Part shown: positions 20,224 through 30,378 of the stretch, one piece after another | Layout: each line of letters opens with the position of its first letter | Position numbering within the stretch: position 1 is the first letter of the stretch | Origin: Tetmemena sp. SeJ-2015 | Taxonomy: Eukaryota; Ciliophora; Spirotrichea; Sporadotrichida; Oxytrichidae | Direction: 5' to 3' | Length of the DNA: 64,000 nucleotides | Assembly: GCA_027382625.1 (NCBI GenBank) | Contig: JAJKFJ010022828.1 | Location: forward strand, 186,001 to 250,000 | Notes under the pieces: generated by a model | The model's database searches: none | The model's input: only the letters and a program-made list of their open reading frames with translations | Told to the model about the DNA's origin: nothing | Position numbers and translations under genes: made by a program

Positions 20224-20739
20224 ATGACCGATGCAACCCAAGGCAATGCCGCAGTTCCGGCCTGGCTGACCGATTACGACCCGAAGCTGGACCTGATCCT
20301 GGAGCGTGAGATCAAGGCCCCGCGCGAGATCCTGTACATGTGCTGGACGACGCCCGAGCATCTGGTTCACTGGTTCGTGCCCAAGCCGCATCGGGTGACC
20401 GAATGCCATCTGGATGTCCGCCCCGGCGGCGCCTGCAACACCACGTTCGAGGTGGAGGGCAACCTAATGGAAAACAACGGCGTCTATCTGGAGGTCGTGC
20501 CGAATGAGCGGCTGGTCTTCACCGATGCCTATACGGCCGGCTGGAAGCCCAATCCCGAGCCGTTCATGACCGCCATCGTGAATTTCGAGGATCTGGGCCA
20601 GGGCCGCACCCGCTATATCGCGGTGGCAAGGCACCGGTCGGCCGGTAGCGCGGAGGCCCATGCCAAGATGGGCTTCTATGACGGCTGGGGCACGGTGGTG
20701 ACGCAGCTTGAGGATTATGCGCAGGGGCTGTTGAAATGA
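20224..20739 (+). CDS. AHSA1/SRPBCC family protein, second of three
   Basis: An intact 171-residue SRPBCC protein. EREIKAPREILYMCWTTPEH, LVHWFVPKPHRVTECHLDVR, PNERLVFTDAYTAGWKP and MGFYDGWGTVVTQLEDYAQG are the landmarks of the AHSA1 pattern. It is clearly paralogous to its neighbours: H-W-F-V-P-K-P corresponds to E-W-Y-L-P-K-P in the first. The start ATG 20224 follows GGAAGGACTGGAAGA. Its stop overlaps the start of the third gene in an ATGA. Confidence 0.9.
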   Translation: MTDATQGNAAVPAWLTDYDPKLDLILEREIKAPREILYMCWTTPEHLVHWFVPKPHRVTECHLDVRPGGACNTTFEVEGNLMENNGVYLEVVPNERLVFTDAYTAGWKPNPEPFMTAIVNFEDLGQGRTRYIAVARHRSAGSAEAHAKMGFYDGWGTVVTQLEDYAQGLLK

Positions 20740-21191
20740 ACGGTGATCTGTCGGATCGCACGATGCTTCTGGAGCGGGTGATCCGCGCGCCGGTCTCGGT
20801 GGTCTGGGGGGCATGGATGAACCCCAAGACCCTGCCGCAATGGTGGGGGCCGGACGGGTATTCCTGCCGGACAAGCCGGATCGACCTGCGCGAGGGCGGC
20901 GAATGGGTGTTCGACATGATCGGGCCGGATGGAACGGTCTTTCCCAATCACCATAAATACGGCGTGGTGCGGGCCGAGCACCGGCTGGAATACACGCTGC
21001 ATTGGGGCGAGAACGGCCCGAAACACGCCGATGCCTGGGCCACCTTCGAGCCGGTGGCGGAGGGCACGAAAGTGACGCTGGGCATGGTCTTCGTCACCGC
21101 CGAGGAATATGAGAATGCCAAGGGCTTTGGCGCGGTCGAGCTGGGTCAGCAGACGCTGGGCAAGCTGGCGCGCTTCGTGGGGGCGGAATAG
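20736..21191 (+). CDS. AHSA1/SRPBCC family protein, third of three
   Basis: An intact 151-residue SRPBCC protein starting in the ATGA overlap with the preceding gene. LLERVIRAPVSVVWGAWMNP, LPQWWGPDGYSCRTSRIDLR, GGEWVFDMIGPDGTVFPNHH and GQQTLGKLARFVGAE match AHSA1 proteins. The WWGP motif is the common form; the first two copies carry WYLP and WFVP instead, so the three pockets may differ. Expression should follow the ArsR promoter. Confidence 0.92.
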   Translation: MNGDLSDRTMLLERVIRAPVSVVWGAWMNPKTLPQWWGPDGYSCRTSRIDLREGGEWVFDMIGPDGTVFPNHHKYGVVRAEHRLEYTLHWGENGPKHADAWATFEPVAEGTKVTLGMVFVTAEEYENAKGFGAVELGQQTLGKLARFVGAE

Positions 21192-21264
21192 CCCTGCGGC
21201 GCTGTCCGTTTGGCCGGAATCTGCCAAGAGCCAGCGATGAAAGGTCGGCTATGACGGGTTCACG

Positions 21265-22436
21265 GTGACAGGGCAGGGCGGCTGGCGCGGGCTTCCGGCG
21301 GAGATCTGGGCCCTGGGCTTCGTGTCCATGCTGATGGATGTCTCGTCCGAGATGATCCATGCCCTGCTGCCCGCCTATCTGACGCTGGGACTTGGCGCCA
21401 GCGCCCTGGCCGTGGGGGTGATCGAGGGCATAGCCGAGGCGACGGCGGCGATCACCAAGGTCTTTTCCGGTGCGCTGTCGGATCGGCTGGGGCGGCGGAA
21501 GGGGTTGGCTGCGCTGGGCTATGGCCTGGCCGCCCTTACGAAGCCGGTCTTTCCGCTGGCCCCTTCGCTGGGCTGGGTGGTGGCGGCGCGGTTCATCGAC
21601 CGGGTGGGCAAGGGCATCAGGGGTGCGCCGCGCGACGCGCTAGTGGCCGATCTGGCGCCCGAGGGGCGGCAGGGCGCGGCCTTCGAGGTCTTCGTGTGGA
21701 CAGTCGCCTTGGGCCGATCGGCGTCGGCGTGTGGGCTTGCATGTTTCCGGTGTCCTGGAAAGCCTGGCGGTCATTGGCCTCTGACGCTTTGCGCTGATCC
21801 TGTTCGCGGTGGCCGAGCCGCCGCGCCCGCCGGGGCGGCGCGCGGTGCGCAACCCACTGGCGCGGGCGGAGCTGGGGCTGTTGGGCCGGACCTATTGGCT
21901 GGTCGTGGGGGTGGCGACGCTGTTCACGCTGGCGCGGTTCTCCGAGGCCTTCCTGATCCTGCGGGCGCAGGAGGCGGGGCTGACGCTGATGTGCTGCCCG
22001 CGGTGCTGGTGGCGATGAACATCGCTATGCCGGCTGACGCTGGCCGGTGGGCATGGTGTCGACCGTGGCGGCAGGTGGCGCTGCTGGCGGTGGGCTTGGG
22101 TCTTGCTGGTGCTGGCCGATCTGGTGCTGGCCTTTGCGGGCGGGCTGTGGGGCTGCCGCGGGCGTGGGATCTGGGGGCTGCATATGGGTTCACCCAGGGG
22201 CTGCTGGCGGCGCTGGTGGCCGAAAGCGTTCCGGCCGAACTGCGCGGCACCGCCTTTGGCCTGTACAATCTGGTGACCGGGGTGGCGCTTCTGCTGGCCA
22301 GCGTGATCGCGGGCGCGCTGTGGCAGACCTATGGCGCGCAGGGAACCTTTGTGGCGGGGCGGGTTTTGCAGCGGCCTCGGCCCTGGGCCTGCCCGTTCTG
22401 GCGCGGCGATTGGGCGGGGCGGCGCGGGCGGTGTGA
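21265..22436 (+). CDS. MFS transporter, frameshifted
   Basis: A major facilitator superfamily permease of about 390 residues. The first six helices are readable from GTG 21265: LGFVSMLMDVSSEMIHALLP, FSGALSDRLGRRKG (the loop 2-3 signature) and RFIDRVGKGIRGAPRDALVA. Beyond 21700 the frame changes several times; YWLVVGVATLFTLARFSEAF, AYGFTQGLLAALVAESVPAE and ASALGLPVLARRLG mark the second half, ending at 22436. The GKGIRGAPRDALVAD form belongs to a subgroup of drug/metabolite exporters, substrate unknown. One frame reads straight on into pepN, but that apparent fusion is an artefact. Confidence 0.85.
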
Positions 22437-22504
22437 CCGCATCCCCCCCTTGCGCCTGCGGTGCATTGGCCTAGCCTGCCGGGGCAGCATTCCCGGAGCC
22501 TGTC

Positions 22505-25059
22505 ATGTCCGATCCCCGCACCGTCTATCTTGCCGATTACCGCCCCTTCTCGCATCTGGTCGAGCGGGTCGAGCTGACCTTCCGGCTGGACCCGCGCGCG
22601 ACGCGGGTTGCGGCGCGGCTGCATCTGCGCCCGAACCCGAGGCGCGGGGGCGGCATCACCTGTGGCTGGATGGCGAGGAGTTGCGGCTGGTCTCGGTCCG
22701 GCTGGACGGGGCGCTTCTGGACCTGACGCAGAGGCGAACGGGCTGTCGATCCCGGCGGACTGCTGCCCGATGCGCCTTCGTGCTGGAGACCCTGGTCGAG
22801 TTTCGGCCGAGGCGAATACGGCGCTGGAAGGCTGTATATGTCGAGGGCATGTATTGCACGCAATGCGAGGCGCAGGGGTTCCGCAAGATCACCTATTACC
22901 CCGACCGGCCGGATGTGATGGCGCCGTTCAAGGTGCGGATCGAGTCGGACCTGCCGGTCCTTTTGTCGAACGGCAATCCGGTCGCCAGCGGCGCGGGCTG
23001 GGCGGAATGGGATGACCCCTGGCCCAAACCCGCCTACCTCTTCGCCCTCGTCGCGGGCGATCTGGTGGCGCATCGGGCGGGGTTCACCACCGCCTCGGGC
23101 CGGGCGGTCGATCTGGGCATCTGGGTCCGCCCCGGCGATCAAGACCGCTGCGCCTATGCGATGGACAGCCTGATCCGCTCGATGCGCTGGGACGAACAGG
23201 TCTACGGGCGGGAATATGACCTCTCGGTCTTCAACATCGTCGCGGTGGACGATTTCAACATGGGCGCGATGGAGAACAAGGGGCTGAACATCTTCAACTC
23301 AAAATTCGTCCTCGCCTCGCCCGAAACCGCGACCGACGACGATTTCGCGCGGATCGAGGCGATCATCGCCCATGAATATTTCCACAACTGGACCGGAAAC
23401 CGCATCACCTGCCGCGACTGGTTCCAGCTTTGCCTGAAAGAGGGGCTGACCGTCTACCGCGACCAGCAATTCTCGGGCGACATGCGCAGCCAGGCGGTCA
23501 AGCGCATCGAAGATGTCCTGCTCCTGCGCGCCCGCCAGTTCCGCGAAGACGGCGGCCCGCTCGCCCATCCCGTCCGCCCCGACAGCTTTGTCGAGATCAA
23601 CAATTTCTACACCGCCACCGTCTACGAAAAAGGGGCCGAGGTCATCGGCATGCTCAAACGCCTCGTGGGCGATGCCGATTACGCCCGCGCGCTGGACCTC
23701 TACTTCACCCGCCACGACGGGCAGGCGGCGACGATCGAGGATTGGCTCAAGGTGTTCGAGGATGTGACAGGCCGCGACCTCACGCAGTTCAAGCGCTGGT
23801 ATTCGCAGGCGGGAACGCCGCGGCTGAAGGTCAGCGACGACTGGGCGGATGGCACCTATACGCTGCATCTGGAACAGGTGAACCCACCGACGCCGGGGCA
23901 GGCGCAGAAGGACCCCAAGGTCATTCCGGTGGCGGTGGGGCTGTTGAACCCCAATGGCGACGAGGTGGTGCCGACCACGGTGCTGGAACTGACCGAAGGC
24001 AGGCAGAGCTTTCGCTTCGAGGGGCTGGCGGCCAAGCCGGTGCCGTCGATCCTGCGCGGCTTCTCGGCGCCCGTGGTGCTGGAACGCGCCGCCAGCGCCG
24101 AGGAGCGCGCCTTCCTTCTGGCGCATGACACCGACCCGTTCAACAAATGGGAGGCGGGGCGCGCGCTGGCCAAGGACATGTTGGGCCGGATGGTGACGGA
24201 CGGCGCGGCCGCGGGGCCGGACTGGCTGGAGGCGCTGGCGCAGGTGGCGTTCGATGACAGCCTTGACCCGGCCTTCCGGGCGCTGGCGCTGCGGCTGCCA
24301 TCGGATGACGACATGGCGCAGACCCTGCAGGGCGCGGGGGTGGTGCCCGACCCGGATGCGATCTGGGCGGCGCGGCGGCGCGCGGGCGAGGCGCTGGCGC
24401 GGCGGCTGGCGCCGGGCCTGCCGGGGCTGATGGCGGCCTTGGCCGATACGGGGCCCTTCACGCCCGATGCCAAGGCGGCGGGGCGGCGCGCGTTGCGGGT
24501 GGCGGGGTTGCAGATCCTGTCGCGGGTCGATGGCGGGGCGGCGGCGGCGCAGGCCTTTGCCGGGGCCAATAACATGACCGAGCAGGCCGGGGCCCTGGCC
24601 GCGCTGCTGGATATCGGACAGGGCGCGGATGAAGTGGCGCAATTCGCCGCGCGCTGGGCGGGCGATGGCAATGTGATGGACAAGTGGTTCGCCTTGCAGA
24701 TCGCCCTGGCCGCGCCCGATGCGGCGGCCGCGGTGACCGAGCGGCTGACCGCGCATCCGGCCTTTGACTGGAAGAACCCCAACCGCTTCCGCGCGGTGGT
24801 GGGGGCCTTGTCGGCCAATCATGCCGGGTTCCATGCCGCGTCTGGCGCGGGATATCGTCTGGTCGCGGACTGGCTGATCAAGCTTGACCCGCTGAACCCG
24901 CAGACGGCGGCGCGGATGTCGACCGCCTTCGAGACCTGGCCCCGCTATGATGCCGGGCGGCAGGCACGGGTGAAGGGTGAATTGCAGCGCATCCTGGCCG
25001 CGCCGGGCCTGTCGCGCGACCTGTCCGAGATGGCGGGGCGGATGCTGGCGGCGGGCTGA
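22505..25059 (+). CDS. pepN: aminopeptidase N (M1), N-terminal frameshifts
   Basis: PepN is the broad-specificity cytosolic M1 zinc aminopeptidase. It begins MSDPRTVYLADYRPFSHLVE at 22505, the usual E. coli-type N-terminus. The substrate-binding GAMEN motif is in NIVAVDDFNMGAMENKGLN and the zinc site is HEYFHNWTGNR with a downstream Glu in LKEGLTVYRDQQFSGD. TATVYEKGAEVIGMLKRLVG and the long helical C-terminal domain follow, for a normal total of about 850 residues. Several frame changes lie between 22650 and 22850; the remainder is intact to the TGA at 25059. Confidence 0.95.
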
Positions 25060-25086
25060 GGCCCGCGCGCCGCGGCGTTTCGGCGG

Positions 25087-25108
25087 CAGGCGGGCGTCAG
25101 CCCGCCTG
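25087..25108. terminator. hairpin between convergent pepN and transglycosylase genes
   Basis: CAGGCGGGC and GCCCGCCTG form a perfect 9-bp stem with a GTCA loop. It overlaps the stop codon of the minus-strand gene and lies 27 bases after pepN, so it could end transcription from either side. No T tract follows. Confidence 0.5.
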
Positions 25109-25727
25109 GCAATAGGGCTGGGCCGAAGTCCATTTCGCCATTTCGGCCCGTTTGCCGCTGGCGCGGAAGGGCGCCCAGTCGCGCCCAGCCCATGTTTGCC
25201 ATTGCCGGCCACAAGCCCGCACGGGCGACATCCTGCGACAGGATGGCCACGGCGCAGGTCAGGTTGCCGAGCCGTCCTTGAGTGCACCTGCCGAACGGGC
25301 GTCGCAATCATGCCGCGCGCCGGTGCCAGGGGCGATCTGCAACAGGCCGATCAGCGCCGCCGCCGCCCGAGGCGCGCGGATTCCAGGTGCTTTCATGCTT
25401 GGCCAACGCCGACATCAGCCCGACCAGAAGGCGCGGCGTTCGTTCAGCGAGGCATCTTCATAGCCGGGCACCAGCGGTGATATCGGCCGGCACGCGATTC
25501 GCCAGCACCGCATCCTCTTGCGCAACGGCGACCAGCGCGGCGCTGGTCCAGTGTGTCGCCTCGGGCCGGTGTCCCAGCGCATCGGCGGCGGGTCAGGAAA
25601 TTCAGCGCATCCGACTGCATGTCGGGCGCAACGCAGCCTGCCAGAACAGGCAGGGCGGCCAGGGTGGCGAGCGACGGAGCCGGGGTGCCAGCCGGGCGCC
25701 CGTTCGCGAAATCCGTCGCATTTTCAT
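25097..25727 (-). pseudogene. transglycosylase SLT-like lipoprotein, frameshifted
   Basis: The pieces on the minus strand are in order: MKMRRISRTGARLAPRL, a lipoprotein signal in another frame (LATLAALPVLAGCVAPDMQS, lipobox LAGC), ALVAVAQEDAVLANRVPADI, then LVGLMSALAKHESTWNPRAS, where E is the candidate catalytic glutamate of a goose-lysozyme/SLT-like domain. NLTCAVAILSQDVARAGL and a C-terminal QPYCQAG end it. I infer a peptidoglycan-cleaving or peptidoglycan-binding envelope lipoprotein. At least five frame changes are needed, so this is a low-quality stretch or a genuinely decaying gene. Confidence 0.55.
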
Positions 25728-25789
25728 CAATTCGCCTTTTTTCGGGAGCATCGAAGAGCCTCAGCAGTCCAGAAATCTTGCAATCAGCC

Positions 25790-27003
25790 ATGGCCCATAC
25801 ACCCAAGTCGCCCGTTTGGCGACTCGACTGACCCGTCCCGCGCGGGATCTTGCCCATCGCATCGGCAGAATGGCGCGCAGGGCAGGGCGGACCGAGGCGC
25901 GGGCGGCGGCGCTGGAACAGGCCTCCTTGCCGCTTTCGGCGCGGCTGCATGTGCCGGTTCTGGCCGAAGCGCCGGAGGCGGCGGTCTGGCGCGACCTGAC
26001 GGCCGCCCATGCGGCGCAGGCGGCGTGCGGCGACTGGACGGCGCTTCTGGGCGCGCTGGTCGCGGCGGATCAGTCGCGCGCGGCGGCGCCGGGCGGGCGG
26101 CGTCTGGCCGTTCTGGTCTCGGAAGGGGCAAGGGCGGCGCTGGCGCAGGCCATCGCGGCGCATGACATCGCCGGGGCCGAGGCAGAGCTTGCCCGGCTGG
26201 AAGACATGGCGGCGGCGCAAGGCGAGGGCTATGGCGCGGCGCTGATCGTCGCGCAGGCGCATCTGGATCTTGGGCTGGCACGCCGGTCGGTCGCGGCCGA
26301 GGGCGGGCCGGGCCATGTGCCCTGGCAGGGCTATCTGAGCCATGTCGCTATGGCCGAGGCCGCGCTGGACCGTTCGATCCCATTGCCGAAAACTCACCGC
26401 TGCTGGCCGCCACGCGCTATCAGCTTCTGCGCGGCTTGGAAGATGGCGAGAGGCTGTGCCGCGACTGGTATGAGGACTGGTCCGATCTGGACCCGACCTG
26501 TCCGAACCCCATGCCGCCCATAGCCCGCATCTTCTGCCGATGTGGTATGCGCGCTTGAGGATTTCGATGCCGAGGCGCGGGCGGCGGCGCGGCGGAACCG
26601 GCGATGTGGGGCGGGCGGCCTATGCGGTAATGAACATGGCAGCGGCCGAGGTGCTGGCGAAGTGCCGCCCGGTGCCGATCACGGTCTCTATCTCAGCGGG
26701 CTTCTCGATTATTTCCACGCCACCGGCTGCCAGTATCGCGCCAATATCGCCGCCGGGGCCATGGCGGCCCTGGGCCGCGCCCTGGCCGAGGAAGCCCCGG
26801 GCTCGCTGCGCCAGCGCATGGTGATGGAAGTGCTGGCCGATCACCTGACCGACAATCTGCGCGCGTTTCACCTGCCGGCCTGGAAAGGCGGCACGGACCT
26901 GATCCACTGGACCCTGGGCGAGATCTTCGGCCAGGCGCTGGCGCGCGGCGACCAGATCGTCCTGGGTCCCGAGGGGATAGAGACACGGCCCGCGGGGGCC
27001 TGA
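25790..27003 (+). CDS. hypothetical protein, frameshifted
   Basis: A protein of about 400 residues recognisable across four frames. The start [13 protein letters not shown] is followed by [40 protein letters not shown], an Ala-rich helical middle ([20 protein letters not shown]), [20 protein letters not shown], then [20 protein letters not shown] and [20 protein letters not shown]. Strong third-position GC and sensible residues show it is coding. The helical make-up suggests a repeat or scaffold protein, but I recognise no family and assign no function. Breaks lie near 25830, 26390 and 26500-26620. Confidence 0.6.
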
Positions 27004-27022
27004 GGCGCGCACAGGCGCGCCT
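27003..27022. terminator. GC hairpin after the hypothetical gene
   Basis: AGGCGCGC and GCGCGCCT pair perfectly (8 bp) around an ACAG loop, beginning on the stop codon of the upstream gene. No T run follows, so its role as a terminator is uncertain. Confidence 0.4.
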
Positions 27023-27100
27023 GCTTGGCCCCCCTCTTGCCCCGCGCGCCCATGCGGCCTAAACGCAGGGGATCATCGCCCGAGTGCCGCAAGGGGTGCC

Positions 27101-28604
27101 ATGCTCGATCTGTCCTATACGCTGCCGAAGCCCAAGGTGATTGCCGGGGCGAAATCCGACTGGGAACTGGTGATCGGCATGGAAATCCATGCGCAGGTCG
27201 CCTCGAACGCCAAACTGTTTTCCGGCGCTTCGACCAGTTTCGGGGCGGAACCGAACACCAATGTCTCCTTCTCGATTGCGCCATGCCGGGCATGCTGCCC
27301 GATCAACGAATTCTGCGTCGAACAGGCGGTGCGCTCGGGCCTCGGGCTCAAGGCGCAGATCAACCTGAGCTCGGCCTTCGACCGCAAGAACTACTTCTAC
27401 CCCGACCTGCCGCAGGGCTACCAGATCAGCCAGCTTTACCACCCCATCGTGGGCGAGGGCGAAGTGCTGGTCGAACTCGTCCCCGGCATCGCCCGCCTTG
27501 TGCGGATCGAACGCATCCATCTTGAACAGGACGCGGGCAAGTCGATCCATGACATGGACCCGACCATGTCCTTTGTCGATTTCAACCGCACCGGCGTCGC
27601 CCTGATGGAGATCGTCAGCCGCCCCGACCTGCGCGGCCCCGAAGAGGCTGCCGCCTATGTCGCGAAACTGCGCCAGATCCTGCGCTACCTTGGCACCTGC
27701 GACGGCAACATGCAGAACGGCAACCTGCGGGCCGATGTGAACGTGTCGGTCTGCCGTCCGGGCCAATACGAGAAATATCAGGCAACGCAGGATTTTGGCC
27801 ATCTCGGCACGCGCTGCGAGATCAAGAACATGAACTCGCTCCGCTTCATCCAGGCCGCCATCGAATACGAGGCGCGTCGCCAGATCGCCATTCTGGAAGA
27901 TGGCGGGTCCATCGTGCAGGAGACGCGGCTTTACGACCCGGACAGGAACGAGACGCGGTCGATGCGCTCGAAAGAAGAGGCGCATGACTACCGCTATTTC
28001 CCGTGCCCCGACCTGCTGCCCTTGGAAATCGAACAGGCATGGGTTGACGACATCGCCGCCCGCATGCCCGAACTGCCCGATGCCAAAAAGGCCCGCTTCA
28101 TGGCCGATTTCGGCCTGACCGATTACGATGCTTCTGTGCTGACGGCGGAACTGGGACGCGCCCCCTTATTTCGATGGGTGGCCAAGGGCCGCGACGGCAA
28201 GCTGGCGGCGAACTGGGTCACCGAGCTGTTGGGCGTTGAAGAAGGAAGGCGTCGAGATCGCCGACAGCCCGGTCTCCTCGACCCAGCTGGGCGGGATCGT
28301 CGATCTGATCGGGGCCGGGACCATCTCGGGCAAGATCGCCAAGGACCTGTTCGAGATCCTGTGGACCGAGGGCGGCGATCCGGCAGAGATCGTCGAGGCG
28401 CGCGGCATGAAGCAGGTCACCGACACGGGCGCGATCGAGGCGGCGGTGGACGAGATCATCGCGGCGAACCCGGCGCAGGTCGAGAAGGCCAAGGCCAATC
28501 CGAAGCTGGCGGGCTGGTTCGTCGGCCAGGTGATGAAGGCCACTGGCGGCAAGGCTGCCCCGGCGGCGGTCAATGATCTGGTAATGAAGAAGCTGGGCCT
28601 TTAA
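27101..28604 (+). CDS. gatB: Asp-tRNA(Asn)/Glu-tRNA(Gln) amidotransferase subunit B, frameshifted
   Basis: GatB is the tRNA-binding and kinase subunit of the GatCAB amidotransferase, which makes Gln-tRNA(Gln) or Asn-tRNA(Asn) by transamidation. [20 protein letters not shown], the [20 protein letters not shown] region, [20 protein letters not shown] and [20 protein letters not shown] are family landmarks. The C-terminal YqeY-like tail ([35 protein letters not shown]) ends at 28604. A short out-of-frame stretch at about 27265-27300 hides the expected metal/active-site block (readable as [10 protein letters not shown]), and a second break lies near 28240. Length of about 500 residues is normal. 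Confidence 0.94.
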
Positions 28605-28629
28605 GCCGCGCGCTCCGGGACCGGGCGTT

Positions 28630-28672
28630 CCGGGGGGCTCGGCCCCCCGGGGATGTTCTTGCCGGGATGAAG
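28630..28672 (+). repeat. dispersed hairpin-plus-tail element / putative terminator
   Basis: CCGGGGGGC and GCCCCCCGG pair perfectly around TCG, followed by a tail GGATGTTCTTGCCGGGATGA ending in AG. The same hairpin-plus-tail arrangement occurs at 32095, 42266 and 52368. It lies between the convergent gatB and deacetylase-like genes and may act as a bidirectional terminator. Confidence 0.6.
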
Positions 28673-28684
28673 GGCGGCGGCGGG

Positions 28685-29809
28685 TCAGACGCCGTCAAAG
28701 GGAAAGGTCTTGGGCCTGCGGCTTTGGGCGGCAAGGCGGGCGCGCTGGAAGGCCACGAAATCCTCGGCGGGCTGGCCGGCCTCGATCATGGGCAGGAACG
28801 GGTCGCTGACCCTGGTGCGCTGGCCCGACAGGGTCTCGATCACGGCGAGGCCGCAGAAGGGAACCTGGGCCTCGGAATAGCCGCCTTCATGCACGGCAAC
28901 AAGGCGACCCTGGGCATGGGTTGTAGCGACCTCCATCAGCATCCGCGTCATCTCGCGATAGGTATCGGCATGGGCCTGCATCCGGGCCAGCGGGTCCATG
29001 GCATTGGCATCAAGGCCACAGGCGATGAGGATGATCTCGGGGCGGAAGTCGTGCAGCGCGGGCAGGACCAGCAGCTCCATGGCGTCCAGATAGGCGCGGT
29101 GGCCGCCGCCGGGCAGCAGGGGCACGTTGAGATTGAAGCCCAGCCCCGCGCCGCGGCCCATCGCATCGGCGGCGCCGGTATCGGTCGGGTAGCAGCGTTC
29201 CTGATGCAGCGAGATGGTCAGCGTGTCGGCGCGGTCATAGTAGATCGCCTCGGTCCCGTTGCCGTGATGGACATCCCAGTCGATGATCGCGGCGCGCAGG
29301 GGGCCGGCCTCGGCCCGCAGCGCCTCAAGCGCGACCGGGATATTGGCCAGAAGGCAGAAGCCCATGCCGCGATCGGGCAGGCAGTGATGCCCCGGCGGGC
29401 GCGACAGGGCATAGGCATTGTCGACCCGGCGGTGCCAGGTGTCGCTGAGCGCGGCCTTGGCAAGACCTGCCGAAAGGGCCGCGATCTCATACCCGCCATG
29501 CGAGAAGGTGGCCTCTTCGCCCATGTCGCCGCCGCGCTGGTCGGAGAGCGCCTTGAAGCGGTCGAGATAGGCGGCGGGATGGATGCGTTCCAGATCGGCG
29601 CGAGTCGCGGCGGGCGCGCTGCGCGGGGCGAGATGGTCGATAAGGCCAGATGCCTCGACCAGATTGCGCAGGCGGCGCTTGGTTTCCGGGCTTTCGGCAT
29701 ATCCGCCCGAGGCCAGCGGTTGCAACCACGGTTGAAGCGGCAGGTAAAGCACATGCTCGCCGCCCGAATGCCACATGCAGCGCTCGTCATGGTAAAAGCC
29801 GGTCGGCAT
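28685..29809 (-). CDS. histone deacetylase family protein (class II, AphA-like)
   Basis: An intact 374-residue zinc hydrolase. YALSRPPGHHCLPDRGMGFC has the tandem active-site histidines; AAIIDWDVHHGNGTEAIYYD has the zinc-binding Asp and His; and EIILIACGLDANAMDPLARM has the second zinc Asp. The C-terminal HEGGYSEAQVPFCGLAVIET supplies the conserved G-Y/catalytic Tyr-type loop. Bacterial members are acetylpolyamine amidohydrolases or acetoin-utilisation-like deacetylases, so an acylated polyamine or related amide is a plausible substrate. The start MPTGFYHDERCMWHSG at 29809 follows a GGGGGGAAGACC site. Confidence 0.92.
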   Translation of the reverse strand: MPTGFYHDERCMWHSGGEHVLYLPLQPWLQPLASGGYAESPETKRRLRNLVEASGLIDHLAPRSAPAATRADLERIHPAAYLDRFKALSDQRGGDMGEEATFSHGGYEIAALSAGLAKAALSDTWHRRVDNAYALSRPPGHHCLPDRGMGFCLLANIPVALEALRAEAGPLRAAIIDWDVHHGNGTEAIYYDRADTLTISLHQERCYPTDTGAADAMGRGAGLGFNLNVPLLPGGGHRAYLDAMELLVLPALHDFRPEIILIACGLDANAMDPLARMQAHADTYREMTRMLMEVATTHAQGRLVAVHEGGYSEAQVPFCGLAVIETLSGQRTRVSDPFLPMIEAGQPAEDFVAFQRARLAAQSRRPKTFPFDGV

Positions 29810-29977
29810 GGTCTTCCCCCCTTCGCCTGTCGCAGAATCTTGCCCGGCGATCCTGCGCCGGAAGCGGGGCGGGGAAAGGGGTGGCAAGGCGCCGCCCGGC
29901 CGGGGCGGCCGCTCACGCTTTGTCATTTGCGCCTGTCGCGCGAATCCCGTTATGGTCCGCCGGATCGGGGAGCCAGT

Positions 29978-30378
29978 ATGCAGCGTTTGAATTCAAGGTC
30001 ATCCCGCCCCGCGCCGGGGCGAGAAAGTGCGCGAGGCCAAGACGACCGAGAGACCGCGTTTCGCCTGGCGCTGACAGCGGTGATGAACCCATGGGGCCGA
30101 GGCTGGGATTATGTCCGCGCCGATGTGCTGCCCTGCGACGAGCGGGCGGGGATCACCGGCGGGGTGAAGACGAGCTTCCAGAACATGCTGGTCTTCCGCC
30201 GGGTTCTGGGCAGCGAGGGCGTGATGCCCAGCGTGATGGCGGAAAGCGTGCCTGCCTTGCGCGGCGTGATCGAACCGGAGGCAGTGCCCGCCGCGCCGCC
30301 CTGCGGTGGGCGCGGCCGAACAGCCGCCGGGCTGGCGCGCCGGTCGGGCCGGCCAAGCCGGAACTGGCGGCCGAGTGA
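29978..30378 (+). CDS. DUF4177 domain-containing protein, frameshifted
   Basis: A small protein of about 130 residues. It begins MQR at 29978 and continues in the next frame as FEFKVIP, the DUF4177 opening strand, then TAVMNPWGRGWDYVRADVLP, the typical W-(D/E)-Y core, and GVKTSFQNMLVFRRVLGSEG. The C-terminal tail is Pro/Ala-rich and ends GPAKPELAAE at 30378. The function of DUF4177 is unknown. Frame breaks lie at about 29990, 30055 and 30300. Its stop lies next to the end of the convergent aminotransferase gene. Confidence 0.72.

Noticed and set aside
23299..25311. A 670-codon minus-strand open frame opposite pepN
   Set aside because: It is rich in Arg/Pro/His, lacks any recognisable domain and lies entirely opposite an excellent M1 peptidase; it is an antisense shadow.
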